DNA of 64,000 bases from the NCBI GenBank assembly GCA_019873685.1, contig JAIOAT010000005.1:1-64000 (forward strand). Direction: 5' to 3'. Under the pieces are notes generated by a model. The model was not told where the DNA came from and did no database searches. It saw only the letters and a program-made list of their open reading frames with translations. The stretch's first letter is position 1, and each line of letters begins with the position of its first letter. The stretch comes from Chloroflexota bacterium. Its GTDB lineage: Bacteria > Chloroflexota > Anaerolineae > Aggregatilineales > Ch27. Shown piece by piece: positions 56,217 to 64,000 of the stretch. A program made the translations under genes and the position numbers.

Positions 56217-56879
56217 CTAGGCGTAGTAACCGGCCACCGCTGCGTCACGTGGAGCGTTGGTGAGCACACTGCCGACGATGCGCACATGCACCTGGTCCAG
56301 CAACTCCTTAGCCCGGATGGCATGATCACGCCGCGTTTGCCCCGCCCGCACGACCAGCAGCACGCCATCCACTTTAGAACCAAGGATTGCGGCGTCAGCC
56401 ACTGCCAGCACCGGCGGCGCGTCAAACAACACAAATTCCGCCCGTGCCTTCAACACGCCGATCACCTCATCCATTCGCCGACTGCCCAGCAGATCAGCCG
56501 GATTGGGGGGCAACGGGCCTCCGGGCAATATGCTCAGGTGTTCCACGTTAACGGATTGCAGGGGCGGCTGCGCCAGGGCCGCCGGATCAAGCATCATCGT
56601 GGTCAGGCCGCGCTGGTTGTCCACGCCCCACAGCTCGTGCTGCCGGGGTTGGCGCAGGTCACAATCGACCAGGATGGTTTCATGTCCCCCCTGAGCCAGG
56701 GTAATCGCCAGGTTGGCAGCGACAGTACTCTTGCCCACCTCAGGCGTCGGGCCGGTAATCACCAGAGTATTGGCCGGGTGATCCACGGTGGAAAACAGCA
56801 GATTCGTCCGCAGCGCACGGTACGCTTCAGCCGCAGCTGACTGCGGCTCGGCGAGCATGATCAAGCCTACGGTAGCCAT
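56217..56879 (-). CDS. CpsD/CapB-family ATPase (bacterial tyrosine kinase fold)
   Basis: The 220-residue ParA-like ATPase has EAYRALRTNLLFS (the BY-kinase oligomerisation motif, about residues 18-30), Walker A GPTPEVGKST (about 43-52), Walker A' ILVDCDLRQP and Walker B FVLFDAPPVL. In polysaccharide systems the kinase autophosphorylates a C-terminal tyrosine cluster. Here only the terminal YYA is present, so the regulatory cluster is minimal or absent. It is followed by rmlA and preceded by a Wzz-domain gene, the expected partner. Confidence 0.85.
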   Translation of the reverse strand: MATVGLIMLAEPQSAAAEAYRALRTNLLFSTVDHPANTLVITGPTPEVGKSTVAANLAITLAQGGHETILVDCDLRQPRQHELWGVDNQRGLTTMMLDPAALAQPPLQSVNVEHLSILPGGPLPPNPADLLGSRRMDEVIGVLKARAEFVLFDAPPVLAVADAAILGSKVDGVLLVVRAGQTRRDHAIRAKELLDQVHVRIVGSVLTNAPRDAAVAGYYA

Positions 56880-56906
56880 TGGTCTTGCCTGTCTCCTTCC
56901 GCCCCC

Positions 56907-57569
56907 CTAAGACCGCGTTTCTTCCGCCGGGATTGTGCCCAGCACCGGTACATCCAGCGAACGGAGAACATCGTCCCGCCGGCGGATGATATTGGATTCA
57001 AAGTATTCCAGCACAAACACAATCACGCCACCCAGGATCAGCCCCAGCACGGCCCCCGCCGCCACATTGACTGCCGTCCGTGGCACAATCTGGCTATAGG
57101 TGGGGTAATCCACCAGCGACGCCCGGATGCGGTCCTCGTAGCGCGTGCGCTGATTCTCCTCGTTACGCCATTCAATGAACAGGTTGCCCCACTGCCGGGC
57201 TACGTCGTTGGCCAGATTGCCGTCAGGCAGGTCAACATCAATCGTGATCAGCAGGCGACTCTCATCGGTATCCACCGTTACATGTTGACGCAGTTCTCCC
57301 GGCGTCATGTCAAGCTTCAGCGCGTCAATCACCTCCCGAGCGCGGTCGTCGCTATCCAGAAAGACCACGTATGATCGCATCAGGCGTGTTGTCGCTTCTG
57401 CCAGACCAAAGTCGATCCGCGAGGGCTGCATCAGAATCTTCTGCGTCGCCCGGTAAACTGGCGTCTGTAGACGGCTCAGGACAAAAGCCGCAGCCATGGT
57501 CAACGCCATCAACAACACGATGATCCACAGCCGGCGGGTGATAATCCGCACATATTCCATCAGGTTCAT
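56907..57569 (-). CDS. Wzz/CapA-type chain-length determinant protein
   Basis: The 220-residue product has two transmembrane helices (about residues 14-31 and 178-199) flanking an extracytoplasmic helical segment. This is the Wzz topology. The N-terminus MNLMEYVRIITRRLWIIV and the C-terminal EYFESNIIRRRDDVLRSLDVPVLGTIP (motif LDVPVLGTIP) are typical. It is short compared with enterobacterial Wzz, as in Gram-positive CapA. It should activate the adjacent CpsD-like ATPase. The ATG at 57569 follows GAGGAGGGCGTCT, a strong site. Confidence 0.85.
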   Translation of the reverse strand: MNLMEYVRIITRRLWIIVLLMALTMAAAFVLSRLQTPVYRATQKILMQPSRIDFGLAEATTRLMRSYVVFLDSDDRAREVIDALKLDMTPGELRQHVTVDTDESRLLITIDVDLPDGNLANDVARQWGNLFIEWRNEENQRTRYEDRIRASLVDYPTYSQIVPRTAVNVAAGAVLGLILGGVIVFVLEYFESNIIRRRDDVLRSLDVPVLGTIPAEETRS

Positions 57570-57638
57570 AGACGCCCTCCTCAAAACGGCGCTATTGTAC
57601 CCGGCAACGCGCCATCGTGCGACAAAAGTGTCAAACAC

Positions 57639-57666
57639 AAAAAAGGGGCTGCACCAGGGCAGCCCC
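57639..57666 (-). terminator. Rho-independent terminator of trxB
   Basis: On the minus strand GGGGCTGC, a six-base loop and GCAGCCCC are followed by six T residues (57639-57644). It lies 32 bases past the trxB stop and isolates it from the Wzz gene. Confidence 0.88.
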
Positions 57667-57697
57667 GTCCAACCGCCGCTATTCTCGCTAGCCTGGT

Positions 57698-58624
57698 TCA
57701 GCCCTCGCGTTCGGCCAACCAGCGCTCGCACATCATCGCCGCCGCCGCGCCCTGCCCTACTGATGTCGCAATCTGGCGGTAAAGGCGATCCTGAATCTCG
57801 CCCGCCGCGAAAACCCCCTCTACACTGGTGCGCATCTGCTTGTCGGTGATGACATAGCCATCCTGATCCATCGCCAGCTGACCCTTGAAGATCGAATTGT
57901 TCGGGTCGTGGCCGATGAAAATGAACACGCCATCCGTCGGCAGGACACTGTCTCCGCCGGTTTTGCGGTTATGCAACCTCACCCGCTGCACCGTGCCATC
58001 GCCTTCAATGGCTGTCACCACCGTATCCCAAATGTAGCCGATCTTCTCATTTGCCGCTGCACGCGCCTGGAGGGTGGCCCCGGCCCGCAACTGGTCGCGC
58101 CGATGGACAATTGTCACCTTGCTGGCGAACTTGGTCAGGAAGAGGCCCTCCTCCAGCGCGCTATCACCGCCGCCAACCACAACGACATCCTTCCCCTTGA
58201 AGAAGAAGCCGTCGCAGGTCGCGCAGTAGCTGACGCCGCGCCCGGTGAACTCTGCCTCGCCGGGAATACCCAGCTTACGCGGAGAGGCACCAACCGTCAC
58301 GATGACCGCTTCCGCCTCATACTCAGCCATGGTGGACTTCAGGTAGAAGGGCGATCCTTTGCTGAAGTCGACCGCCACCACCGAATCATACTCAAGCCGT
58401 GCGCCAAAGCGCTCGGCCTGTGTCTTCATCAGATCAACCAGCTCTGCCCCGCTCACCCCCTGTGGAAAACCGGGATAATTCTCCACCTCGCTGGTTAGCG
58501 AAATCTGGCCACCCAGCAGGTCCCCGGCCAGAACCAGCGGATTGAGATTCGCCCGCGCAGCATAGAGCGCCGCCGTCAGCCCGGCGGGGCCAGAGCCGAT
58601 GATGATTACTTTTTCCTTCTGCAT
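57698..58624 (-). CDS. trxB: Thioredoxin reductase
   Basis: The 308-residue flavoprotein has the FAD motif [20 protein letters not shown], the redox pair CATC in [12 protein letters not shown] (about residues 135-146), the NADPH motif [17 protein letters not shown] and the C-terminal [10 protein letters not shown] (usually GVFAAGDV; here Glu-Ile-Gln replaces Asp-Val-x). It reduces thioredoxin with NADPH. No thioredoxin gene is adjacent. It is divergent from the cyclase pair and ends at a strong terminator. Confidence 0.93.
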   Translation of the reverse strand: MQKEKVIIIGSGPAGLTAALYAARANLNPLVLAGDLLGGQISLTSEVENYPGFPQGVSGAELVDLMKTQAERFGARLEYDSVVAVDFSKGSPFYLKSTMAEYEAEAVIVTVGASPRKLGIPGEAEFTGRGVSYCATCDGFFFKGKDVVVVGGGDSALEEGLFLTKFASKVTIVHRRDQLRAGATLQARAAANEKIGYIWDTVVTAIEGDGTVQRVRLHNRKTGGDSVLPTDGVFIFIGHDPNNSIFKGQLAMDQDGYVITDKQMRTSVEGVFAAGEIQDRLYRQIATSVGQGAAAAMMCERWLAEREG

Positions 58625-59062
58625 CTCGTACCGTTCTCCCTCCAGCAGGCGTTGAGGCCCACCTGTTATGTAACCACCTGCCCCCCGGACGCGGGGGATT
58701 TCCTACATCCGAGAGCGTGCATGCGTCACTACTGGAACCCGGCGAAGGAGTCCCGCCAGGCAACACCTTACTTGGATGCAGTTAGTCCCCAACAGGTTAC
58801 CGAGGCCTGTTGCCCGGTGGCATCCTGTCCAGGTTCTCCTCGTTACCCCGACTTGACCGAATGCGATTCTACCCATCAATTCTGTCATCGCCATCAGACC
58901 GCTGTTGCAGGCCCCTATCCGCCGGGTATAATGCCTCGTGAGCCGGTGAGCGCCTTTCCAATGCAGCGAAATCATGCCCGCCTGCAACGAAAACTAACGC
59001 TCCACACACCCGCCATCGGCCAGACTACGATACCCGGAGACCGTCCACAGGTCGGGGGTAAA
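58625..59062. other. Divergent intergenic region between trxB and the cyclase pair
   Basis: This 438-base stretch carries no convincing gene. It holds a six-bp hairpin (CCCCCG at 58682-58687, CGGGGG at 58692-58697), the promoter candidate at 58915-58942 and a leader of about 115 bases before the first cyclase ATG. An open frame in phase with the cyclase extends back through it, but it has no family features and crosses the promoter. Confidence 0.6.
58915..58942 (+). promoter_or_regulatory. Promoter of the cyclase gene pair
   Basis: TTGCAG (58915-58920) and a consensus TATAAT (58937-58942) are 16 bases apart. The start of transcription near 58949 leaves a leader of about 115 bases. Confidence 0.65.
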
Positions 59063-60823
59063 ATGACCACACAGTTCAGGCCAACTGATACGATCCGCCA
59101 GGAAGCCCAGGCCCTGGGCCGTAACCTCCACAATTTGCAGGGCGTGTTGCTCTCCCAGCGCGAGATTCTGCGCCAGCGGGGCATGACCCTGCCCTCTGCG
59201 GTCTTCACCCTGCTGGAAGATGCTCAGATCACCATGCAGGACCTGATCAATGGCCTGAAAGAGGAGGAGGAGGCCCTCCGCCAGCTTCGCGCCCTGACCC
59301 AGACCGCCGCCCTGATCAATAGCACCCTCGATCTCGATGAAGTGCTGAGCCAGGCCATGGACACCGTGCTGCGGTTGACTGGCGCCGAGCGGGGTTACCT
59401 GATGCTGCGTAACGAACAGACCGGGGAGATGGAGTACCGCGTTGCCCGCAACCTCGACCGGGAAACCATCGCTCAGGACGCCTTTACCGTCAGCCGCAGC
59501 GTCATCAAGCGCGTAGCTGAGACCGGCGAGCCGGTGGTCACCACTAACGCCCAGGATGATCCCCGTTTTGCCGCCCAGGAGAGCATTGTCTCTTTTGCTC
59601 TGCGCAGTATCCTCTGCGTCCCTCTCAAGAGCAAAGGCCACGTCATCGGCGTGATCTATGCTGATAACCGCATCCGCGCAGGTCTGTTCGGCGACAGCGA
59701 ACTGGCGATGCTCAATGCGTTCGCCAATCAGGCTGCCATCGCCATCGAGAATGCCCGCCTGTTTGAGCGTATCCGTGCTGCCCTGGCCGAGATCAGCGAG
59801 ATCAAGGCATTACTCGACGATGTATTCGCCTCCATCCCCAGCGGCGTCATCGTGACCGACGCCAGCGACCAGATCACGCTGCTCAACGATGCGGCATGTG
59901 ATATCCTGCGCCTGACGCCTGAGCAGGTCATCGGGGGCGTTCTGCCTGCTCGCCTGCCGATGCTGGCCGATAGCCTGAGCCGCGCCCTAGAAGCAACCCG
60001 GCTGGAAAACCGGCGGATGAGCGTGGAGCTGCAGGCCGAAGTAGAAACACGCGGCACCCGCACGCTGAGCGTCAGGCTCAGTCCCCTGCGCGATGCCCGA
60101 CAGTCGATCGAAGGCGTCGCGATTGTCATGGACGATCTGACGGAAGCCCGCCAGCGCGAAGCCCAGTTGAACGTGATCCGGCGTTATCTTCCGCCAGCCA
60201 TGGTTGACAACATTCAGAGCATTGCCCAGCTGGGACTGGGCGGCGTCCGGCGAGACATCACCGTGCTCTATGTAGACATCCGCCTCCCTGGTGTGCTGCT
60301 GGCCGATCTATCTCCGCAGCAGCAACTGGCTGAACTCAACCGCTATGTGGCCCTTTGTTGCGAGCCAATTCATCGCTTTGGCGGCGTGATCGACAAATTC
60401 ATGGGCACGGAGATCATGGCTTTGTTCAACACGCAACTGAACCCCAGCGCTACCCACGCCTGGGATGCAGTGCGCGCTGCGCTGGATATTGCCGCAGCCT
60501 TTGCCGGGTTAGGTGATCCCGATACACCTCCGACTCAGCCGTGTTACGCCATTGGCATCCACAGTGGCATTGCTACCATGGGCAATGTCGGCAGCAAAGT
60601 CCGCCGGGAATTCACGGCTATCGGCGACACGGTAAACCTGGCGCATCGCCTCCTGGACCTGGCAGGTGACAACGAAATACTGGCCAGTCAGGAGGTCTAT
60701 AACGCTTGCGAGGTGCATCTGCCACAGATCACCGAACACGTGCGCACTACCGATCGTGGTGAGATCGAAATCCGCGGACGCCAGCAGCCCGCTCGTATCT
60801 ACCAGTTCGAGTGGGAGGGGTGA
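59063..60823 (+). CDS. GAF-PAS class III nucleotidyl cyclase, C2-like: keeps Asn/Arg, lacks second metal Asp
   Basis: The 586-residue cytoplasmic product has an N-terminal coiled coil (about 1-80), a GAF domain (about 85-230), a PAS domain (about 250-360) and a class III cyclase domain (about 395-580). Active-site residues by family alignment: first metal Asp present (Asp405 in VLYVDIR); second metal Asp replaced by Thr449 in IDKFMGTEIM (normally GD); base-recognition Lys445 and Thr518 present, which suggests ATP in the manner of cyanobacterial cyclases with Lys/Thr; transition-state Asn525 and Arg529 intact in DTVNLAHRL. This is the residue pattern of mammalian C2. A homodimer should not bind two metals normally. 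The ATG at 59063 has a GGGGG site. The next gene encodes the complementary half. Confidence 0.85.
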   Translation: MTTQFRPTDTIRQEAQALGRNLHNLQGVLLSQREILRQRGMTLPSAVFTLLEDAQITMQDLINGLKEEEEALRQLRALTQTAALINSTLDLDEVLSQAMDTVLRLTGAERGYLMLRNEQTGEMEYRVARNLDRETIAQDAFTVSRSVIKRVAETGEPVVTTNAQDDPRFAAQESIVSFALRSILCVPLKSKGHVIGVIYADNRIRAGLFGDSELAMLNAFANQAAIAIENARLFERIRAALAEISEIKALLDDVFASIPSGVIVTDASDQITLLNDAACDILRLTPEQVIGGVLPARLPMLADSLSRALEATRLENRRMSVELQAEVETRGTRTLSVRLSPLRDARQSIEGVAIVMDDLTEARQREAQLNVIRRYLPPAMVDNIQSIAQLGLGGVRRDITVLYVDIRLPGVLLADLSPQQQLAELNRYVALCCEPIHRFGGVIDKFMGTEIMALFNTQLNPSATHAWDAVRAALDIAAAFAGLGDPDTPPTQPCYAIGIHSGIATMGNVGSKVRREFTAIGDTVNLAHRLLDLAGDNEILASQEVYNACEVHLPQITEHVRTTDRGEIEIRGRQQPARIYQFEWEG

Positions 60824-60830
60824 TAGCGGC

Positions 60831-62591
60831 ATGTCAACGCTCTTCGGGACTCAGTCCTTTGCCAGTCCTGGCATCGTTACCGCCGAACGGATCAAAGGCA
60901 TGATCCACGAGCTGGATGGTCTTCTGCGCGCTCAGCGTGCCCTGCTGCAACAGCGCGGCATGAGCTTGCCGCCTGGGGCCTTGCAGGATGTCGCCACCGC
61001 TGAACAGGACATTGAGAAGCTGGCCGCCCACCTGCGGGCGCAACAGATCGAGTTAACCCGGCTACGCGCCCTCGCTGATACCTCGGCACTGATCAACAGC
61101 TCGCTTGGTCTGGACGAGGTCCTTAACCGCGTGATGGACACGGTGATCCGCCTGACTGACGCCGAGCGTGGTTACATCGTGCTGCGCGATGAGCACACCG
61201 GCAGCATGACGGTACGGGTCGCCCGCAACCTTGATCGGGAGACCATCGAGCGCAGTTCGTTTACGGTAAGCCGTAGCGTTGTCAACAGCGTCGCCCAGAC
61301 AGGCGTGCCCGTAGTCACCACCAACGCTCAGAGCGATCCGCGCTTTGCCGAGCAGGAAAGCGTGGTGTCCTATTCTCTGCGCAGTATTCTGTGCGTCCCG
61401 CTCAAAATCAAAGAGGATGTGATCGGGGTAGTGTACGCTGATAACCGCGTTCGCTCCGGTCTGTTCGGTGAGAGCGAGCTTGCGCTTCTGACCGCCTTTG
61501 CTGATCAGGCGGCAGTAGCCATCGAGAACGCCCGCCTGTTCGAACACGTCAGAACCACCCTGGAAGAGGTCACCGAGAACAAGGAACTGCTGGAGAGCGT
61601 GTTTGCCTCGCTCGCCAGCGCGGTGATCACCACCGATTGTGACACCAGAGTGATCATCTGGAACCAGGCGGCGGAACGCATCTTTGGCCTGGAACGCCAG
61701 CAAGTCCTGAGTAGCCCTCTTGCAGATATCCTCCCGGACCTCGGTGCAGAGTTCTACGCAGCGCTGCAGCGTGCCCTCAGCGATGGCCTCAGCTACGCTG
61801 CGGAGCTTGAGCCGGTCCTTGCCGGGCGTGGAAAAGTGGTATTCGCCGTGCGGCTCAGCCCGCTCAAGACCCATGATCAGGGTATCAGTGGGGCAACCAT
61901 CCTTGTTGATGACCTGACCGACATCCGTCGCCGGGAAGCAACGCTGGCCGAAGTGCGGCGGTACCTCCCGCCCGCGATGGTGGAGAACATCCGGGCCATC
62001 GACACCCTTGCCCTCGGCGGGGAAGAGCGCGAGATCAGCATCATCTTCGCTGACGTACGCGGTTTCACCGGCTTCTCCGAGCAACTTGAGCCAGAGGCGC
62101 TGATGACCGTGATCAACCGTTACCTTGAGGTCGCCAGCGACGCCATCCACCTGTACGAAGGCATCATCGACAAGTACATGGGCGATGCAGTGGTTGGCCT
62201 CTACAACACCCAGCTCAACCCTCAGGAAGAAGATCATGCCCTGCGGGCGATCCGCGCTGCGATGAGCATGATCTACGATGTCAAGGTGCTCCACGAACTG
62301 ATGCCGCCCAACGCCCGTTTGTGGTATGGCATCGGCATCGACACCGGCATGGCCGTTCTGGGCAATGTGGGGACCGATGAGCGCAAGGAATTCACGGCCC
62401 TGGGCCAGCCGGTTGCTCACGCCAAACAACTTCAGGAGGCGGCGGAGCGTGGCGAGATCATCATCTCGGAAGCCACCTACCAGCGCGTCCGCGACCGGAT
62501 CGATGCTGAGCCAGTTCAGCGGCCATTCCGTGACGACCCTGGCCTGCACACCGTTTACCGCGTCATCGGCTTCAAACGGCGGAACCGTTAG
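60831..62591 (+). CDS. GAF-PAS class III nucleotidyl cyclase, C1-like: keeps both metal Asps, lacks Asn/Arg
   Basis: The 586-residue product has exactly the same length and domain order as the preceding one and is clearly paralogous through the GAF, PAS and linker regions (for example FTVSRSV and IENARLFE). Metal residues are intact: Asp408 in IIFADVRGFTGF and Asp452 in DKYMGDAVVG. The transition-state pair is lost: the canonical V-N-L-A-x-R-L reads VAHAKQL, giving Ala529 and Gln533. This is the mammalian C1 pattern. The ATG begins seven bases after the upstream stop, with GGGAGGGG as ribosome site, so the two are made together. Catalysis is expected only from the heterodimer. Product identity (cAMP likely) is inference. 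Confidence 0.87.
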   Translation: MSTLFGTQSFASPGIVTAERIKGMIHELDGLLRAQRALLQQRGMSLPPGALQDVATAEQDIEKLAAHLRAQQIELTRLRALADTSALINSSLGLDEVLNRVMDTVIRLTDAERGYIVLRDEHTGSMTVRVARNLDRETIERSSFTVSRSVVNSVAQTGVPVVTTNAQSDPRFAEQESVVSYSLRSILCVPLKIKEDVIGVVYADNRVRSGLFGESELALLTAFADQAAVAIENARLFEHVRTTLEEVTENKELLESVFASLASAVITTDCDTRVIIWNQAAERIFGLERQQVLSSPLADILPDLGAEFYAALQRALSDGLSYAAELEPVLAGRGKVVFAVRLSPLKTHDQGISGATILVDDLTDIRRREATLAEVRRYLPPAMVENIRAIDTLALGGEEREISIIFADVRGFTGFSEQLEPEALMTVINRYLEVASDAIHLYEGIIDKYMGDAVVGLYNTQLNPQEEDHALRAIRAAMSMIYDVKVLHELMPPNARLWYGIGIDTGMAVLGNVGTDERKEFTALGQPVAHAKQLQEAAERGEIIISEATYQRVRDRIDAEPVQRPFRDDPGLHTVYRVIGFKRRNR

Positions 62592-62620
62592 CCTACCAAG
62601 CTAGTCTGCGGGACCATTCC

Positions 62621-63487
62621 TCACTGAATACGCTGAGACTTCGATTCCACCGTGACGCCGGAGAATGTCAGCCGAATTTCATATTCGCCCGGCGCAAAGC
62701 CTTCAGCATCACCAAAGAAATAGAGCGCGGTCCCTTCGGCGCCGCCATTCCACAGGTATGCCCCGCCCTGAATAACGCGCCCGTCACGCAGCAAGAGTCG
62801 TTCCCAGGCCACCCCGTCCACCATCCCGCGATAGGCAACCCAGAAGTACAGCCGGGTGATGCCCGCCTGCAAGGGGGCGTCCGGGTTAGCCGGTTCCAGA
62901 TCGGCGGTCACCGCGCTGGCCACAGCGACAATCGTCAGGTCAGCACCGGGCAGTGGCGTCACCTCGGACGTAAGCGGCCACACCTGAACCTCTGTCGCAG
63001 TGGATGTTGCAGTCGGACTAACAGGCGTCGCTGATGCCGCCAGCCGCGTTGGACGGGGCGGTAGCGTGATGCTGGCTGTTACGGTGGCCGTCGCCGACGG
63101 TGTAGCGGTCGCAGGTTGTAGCGTGGGCGAAGGCGATGGTGAGGGGGTCGGTGTAGTGGCGACCGGCTGCGCCGTAGGCGAGACAGTTACCGGCGATGCC
63201 AGCACCATGGGGGAGCCAATTGCAGGTGCAGGCGATGCCTGTGAACTACCTTCCAGCACCAGCGACGCGAACCCGCTGAACAGGCAGACCGCCGAGGCAA
63301 CGAAAACCAGCGTGAGCGAGATAAGAAACAACTGCCAACCAGTAAGGCTGGCGGCGCGGCGAAGCCGCCAGTACCGATCGCGTTTCCCACGCCGGAAATA
63401 CACCAGCGCCACCAGGAACAGAACCAGGGCGAGAAGCAGCATCCCGCCCACAATATACGGTACCAGTCTCTGCAGGATATCCGGCAT
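62621..63487 (-). CDS. Membrane-anchored protein with Ser/Thr/Pro linker and C-terminal beta domain
   Basis: The 288-residue product has two transmembrane helices (about residues 8-30 and 50-76), a long linker of Pro, Ser, Thr and Ala (about 80-165) and an extracytoplasmic domain of about 110 residues (LTIVAVASAVTADLEPANPD to the end; YFWVAYRGMVDGVAWERLLLRDG). That domain looks like a beta sandwich. I do not recognise a family. It ends 29 bases from the second cyclase gene, convergent. Confidence 0.6.
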   Translation of the reverse strand: MPDILQRLVPYIVGGMLLLALVLFLVALVYFRRGKRDRYWRLRRAASLTGWQLFLISLTLVFVASAVCLFSGFASLVLEGSSQASPAPAIGSPMVLASPVTVSPTAQPVATTPTPSPSPSPTLQPATATPSATATVTASITLPPRPTRLAASATPVSPTATSTATEVQVWPLTSEVTPLPGADLTIVAVASAVTADLEPANPDAPLQAGITRLYFWVAYRGMVDGVAWERLLLRDGRVIQGGAYLWNGGAEGTALYFFGDAEGFAPGEYEIRLTFSGVTVESKSQRIQ

Positions 63488-63773
63488 CCCTCAGCCGCCT
63501 CATGCAGTCCGCAATGGCTCTATTATACGCCACCATGCCTGCAAACTGGCAGGCAGCACACCTCCGCTGGCCGCATCTTCCAGCGATGCTTCCGCAGCAC
63601 TCCCAACTCTCCTCTGTGAGCGTCATCTCCTTGTCTCAGAAGTCACCCGGTCTCCTGGACTCCTGGTCTCTGCGCTCACCTGCCACTACCCTGGCCCACA
63701 TTACCCTGTGATGAACCTGTCGGGCGCGGTATTCTCTTAACCACCCGGACACAGACTCAGAGGTAACTGGGCG

Positions 63774-64000
63774 ATGCCCGCGATCGCCAATCCCGATCTT
63801 CACCCCTGGTACCTGAATCCTGATGACGCCGTGGCCCTGCAGATGGTACTCGCCAGCCGCCTGCGAACACAGGCCGGCCCTGCGCTGGCGGATATCCGCA
63901 CTGTAGCCGGTGTTGACGTAAGCGTTCGGGATGAAGTCTCCCGCGCCGCGATTGTGGTGCTTCGCTTCCCGGCGCTCACCATCCTTGAAGTCAGCCAGGC
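63774..64000 (+). CDS. nfi: Endonuclease V, N-terminal part (cut by window edge)
   Basis: The first 75 residues are visible. They contain LASRLRTQAG and the conserved TVAGVDVSVRDEVSRAAIVVLRFPALTILE, which matches the N-terminal block of endonuclease V, including the metal Asp in GVDVS. The enzyme nicks DNA (or RNA) next to deoxyinosine. AGAGGTAACT precedes the ATG at 63774. The rest lies beyond the window. Confidence 0.85.
   Translation, partial: MPAIANPDLHPWYLNPDDAVALQMVLASRLRTQAGPALADIRTVAGVDVSVRDEVSRAAIVVLRFPALTILEVSQ

Noticed and set aside
58652-59062. Upstream in-frame extension of the first cyclase by 137 codons
   Set aside because: The added residues are low in conserved character, and the segment contains a consensus promoter at 58915-58942. 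The ATG at 59063 gives a product exactly as long as the partner cyclase.
61062-62549. Open frame of 495 codons antisense to the second cyclase
   Set aside because: No recognisable domain, no ribosome site; the plus-strand frame has clear GAF, PAS and cyclase motifs.
63000-63200. Short G/A-rich repeats resembling a minisatellite or CRISPR
   Set aside because: They encode the Ser/Thr/Pro linker of the minus-strand membrane protein; units are irregular and there are no spacers.

Overview
The window is a 64 kb piece of a GC-rich bacterial chromosome with densely packed genes and almost no mobile DNA. The gene content suggests an anaerobic or facultative member of the Chloroflexota, probably Anaerolineae. 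Pointers are long runs of pre-peptidase (PPC) domains, GAF-PAS signalling proteins, a PSP1/RicT protein, an orphan DUF2344 protein, HrcA/CIRCE-type groESL control and many Ser/Thr/Pro linker membrane proteins. This lineage call is inference. I see no tRNA, rRNA, CRISPR array, insertion sequence or prophage gene.

Region 1 (1-12557, all minus strand) reads like an anaerobic purine/urate catabolic island. In transcription order it encodes FolD, 8-oxoguanine deaminase (product urate), a hydantoinase/dihydropyrimidinase, adenine deaminase, an aspartate-transcarbamylase-like protein lacking key substrate residues, a YgeW-type catabolic transcarbamylase, carbamate kinase, a threonine-synthase-like enzyme, a GT2 glycosyltransferase, a small protein and a PLP enzyme cut by the window edge. 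The logic is deamination and ring opening, carbamoyl transfer, then ATP from carbamoyl phosphate.

Region 2 (12.7-21.6 kb) is housekeeping: an unusual guanylate-kinase-like fusion, GyrB, and the tightly coupled pth-mfd-mltG operon. Region 3 (21.6-30.3 kb, minus) has tryptophanase, acyl-CoA ligase, thioesterase, a two-subunit CoA-transferase interrupted by an S41 protease gene, and an ADP-ribosylglycohydrolase. Region 4 (30.5-40.2 kb) has RicT, an M20 amidohydrolase, several degenerate hydrolase-fold proteins and a psuG-nucleoside hydrolase-PfkB nucleoside salvage operon.

Region 5 (40.2-51.7 kb) has a thioredoxin-NHL fusion, isocitrate dehydrogenase, MurJ overlapping an RfaE2-type nucleotidyltransferase, two secreted proteins carrying eleven PPC domains in total, and a secreted sugar-dehydrogenase-like beta-propeller. 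Region 6 (51.8-58.6 kb) has groESL with a textbook promoter and two CIRCE sites, dTDP-sugar genes (rmlA, rfbB), a CpsD/Wzz-type pair and trxB.

Region 7 (58.6-64 kb) contains the most striking observation. Two adjacent GAF-PAS class III nucleotide cyclases of identical length (586 residues) have lost complementary catalytic residues. The first lacks the second metal-binding Asp but keeps the Asn/Arg transition-state pair. The second keeps both metal Asps but has lost the Asn/Arg pair. This is the division of labour of mammalian adenylyl cyclase C1/C2 domains, here split over two bacterial genes. The window ends in a partial endonuclease V gene.
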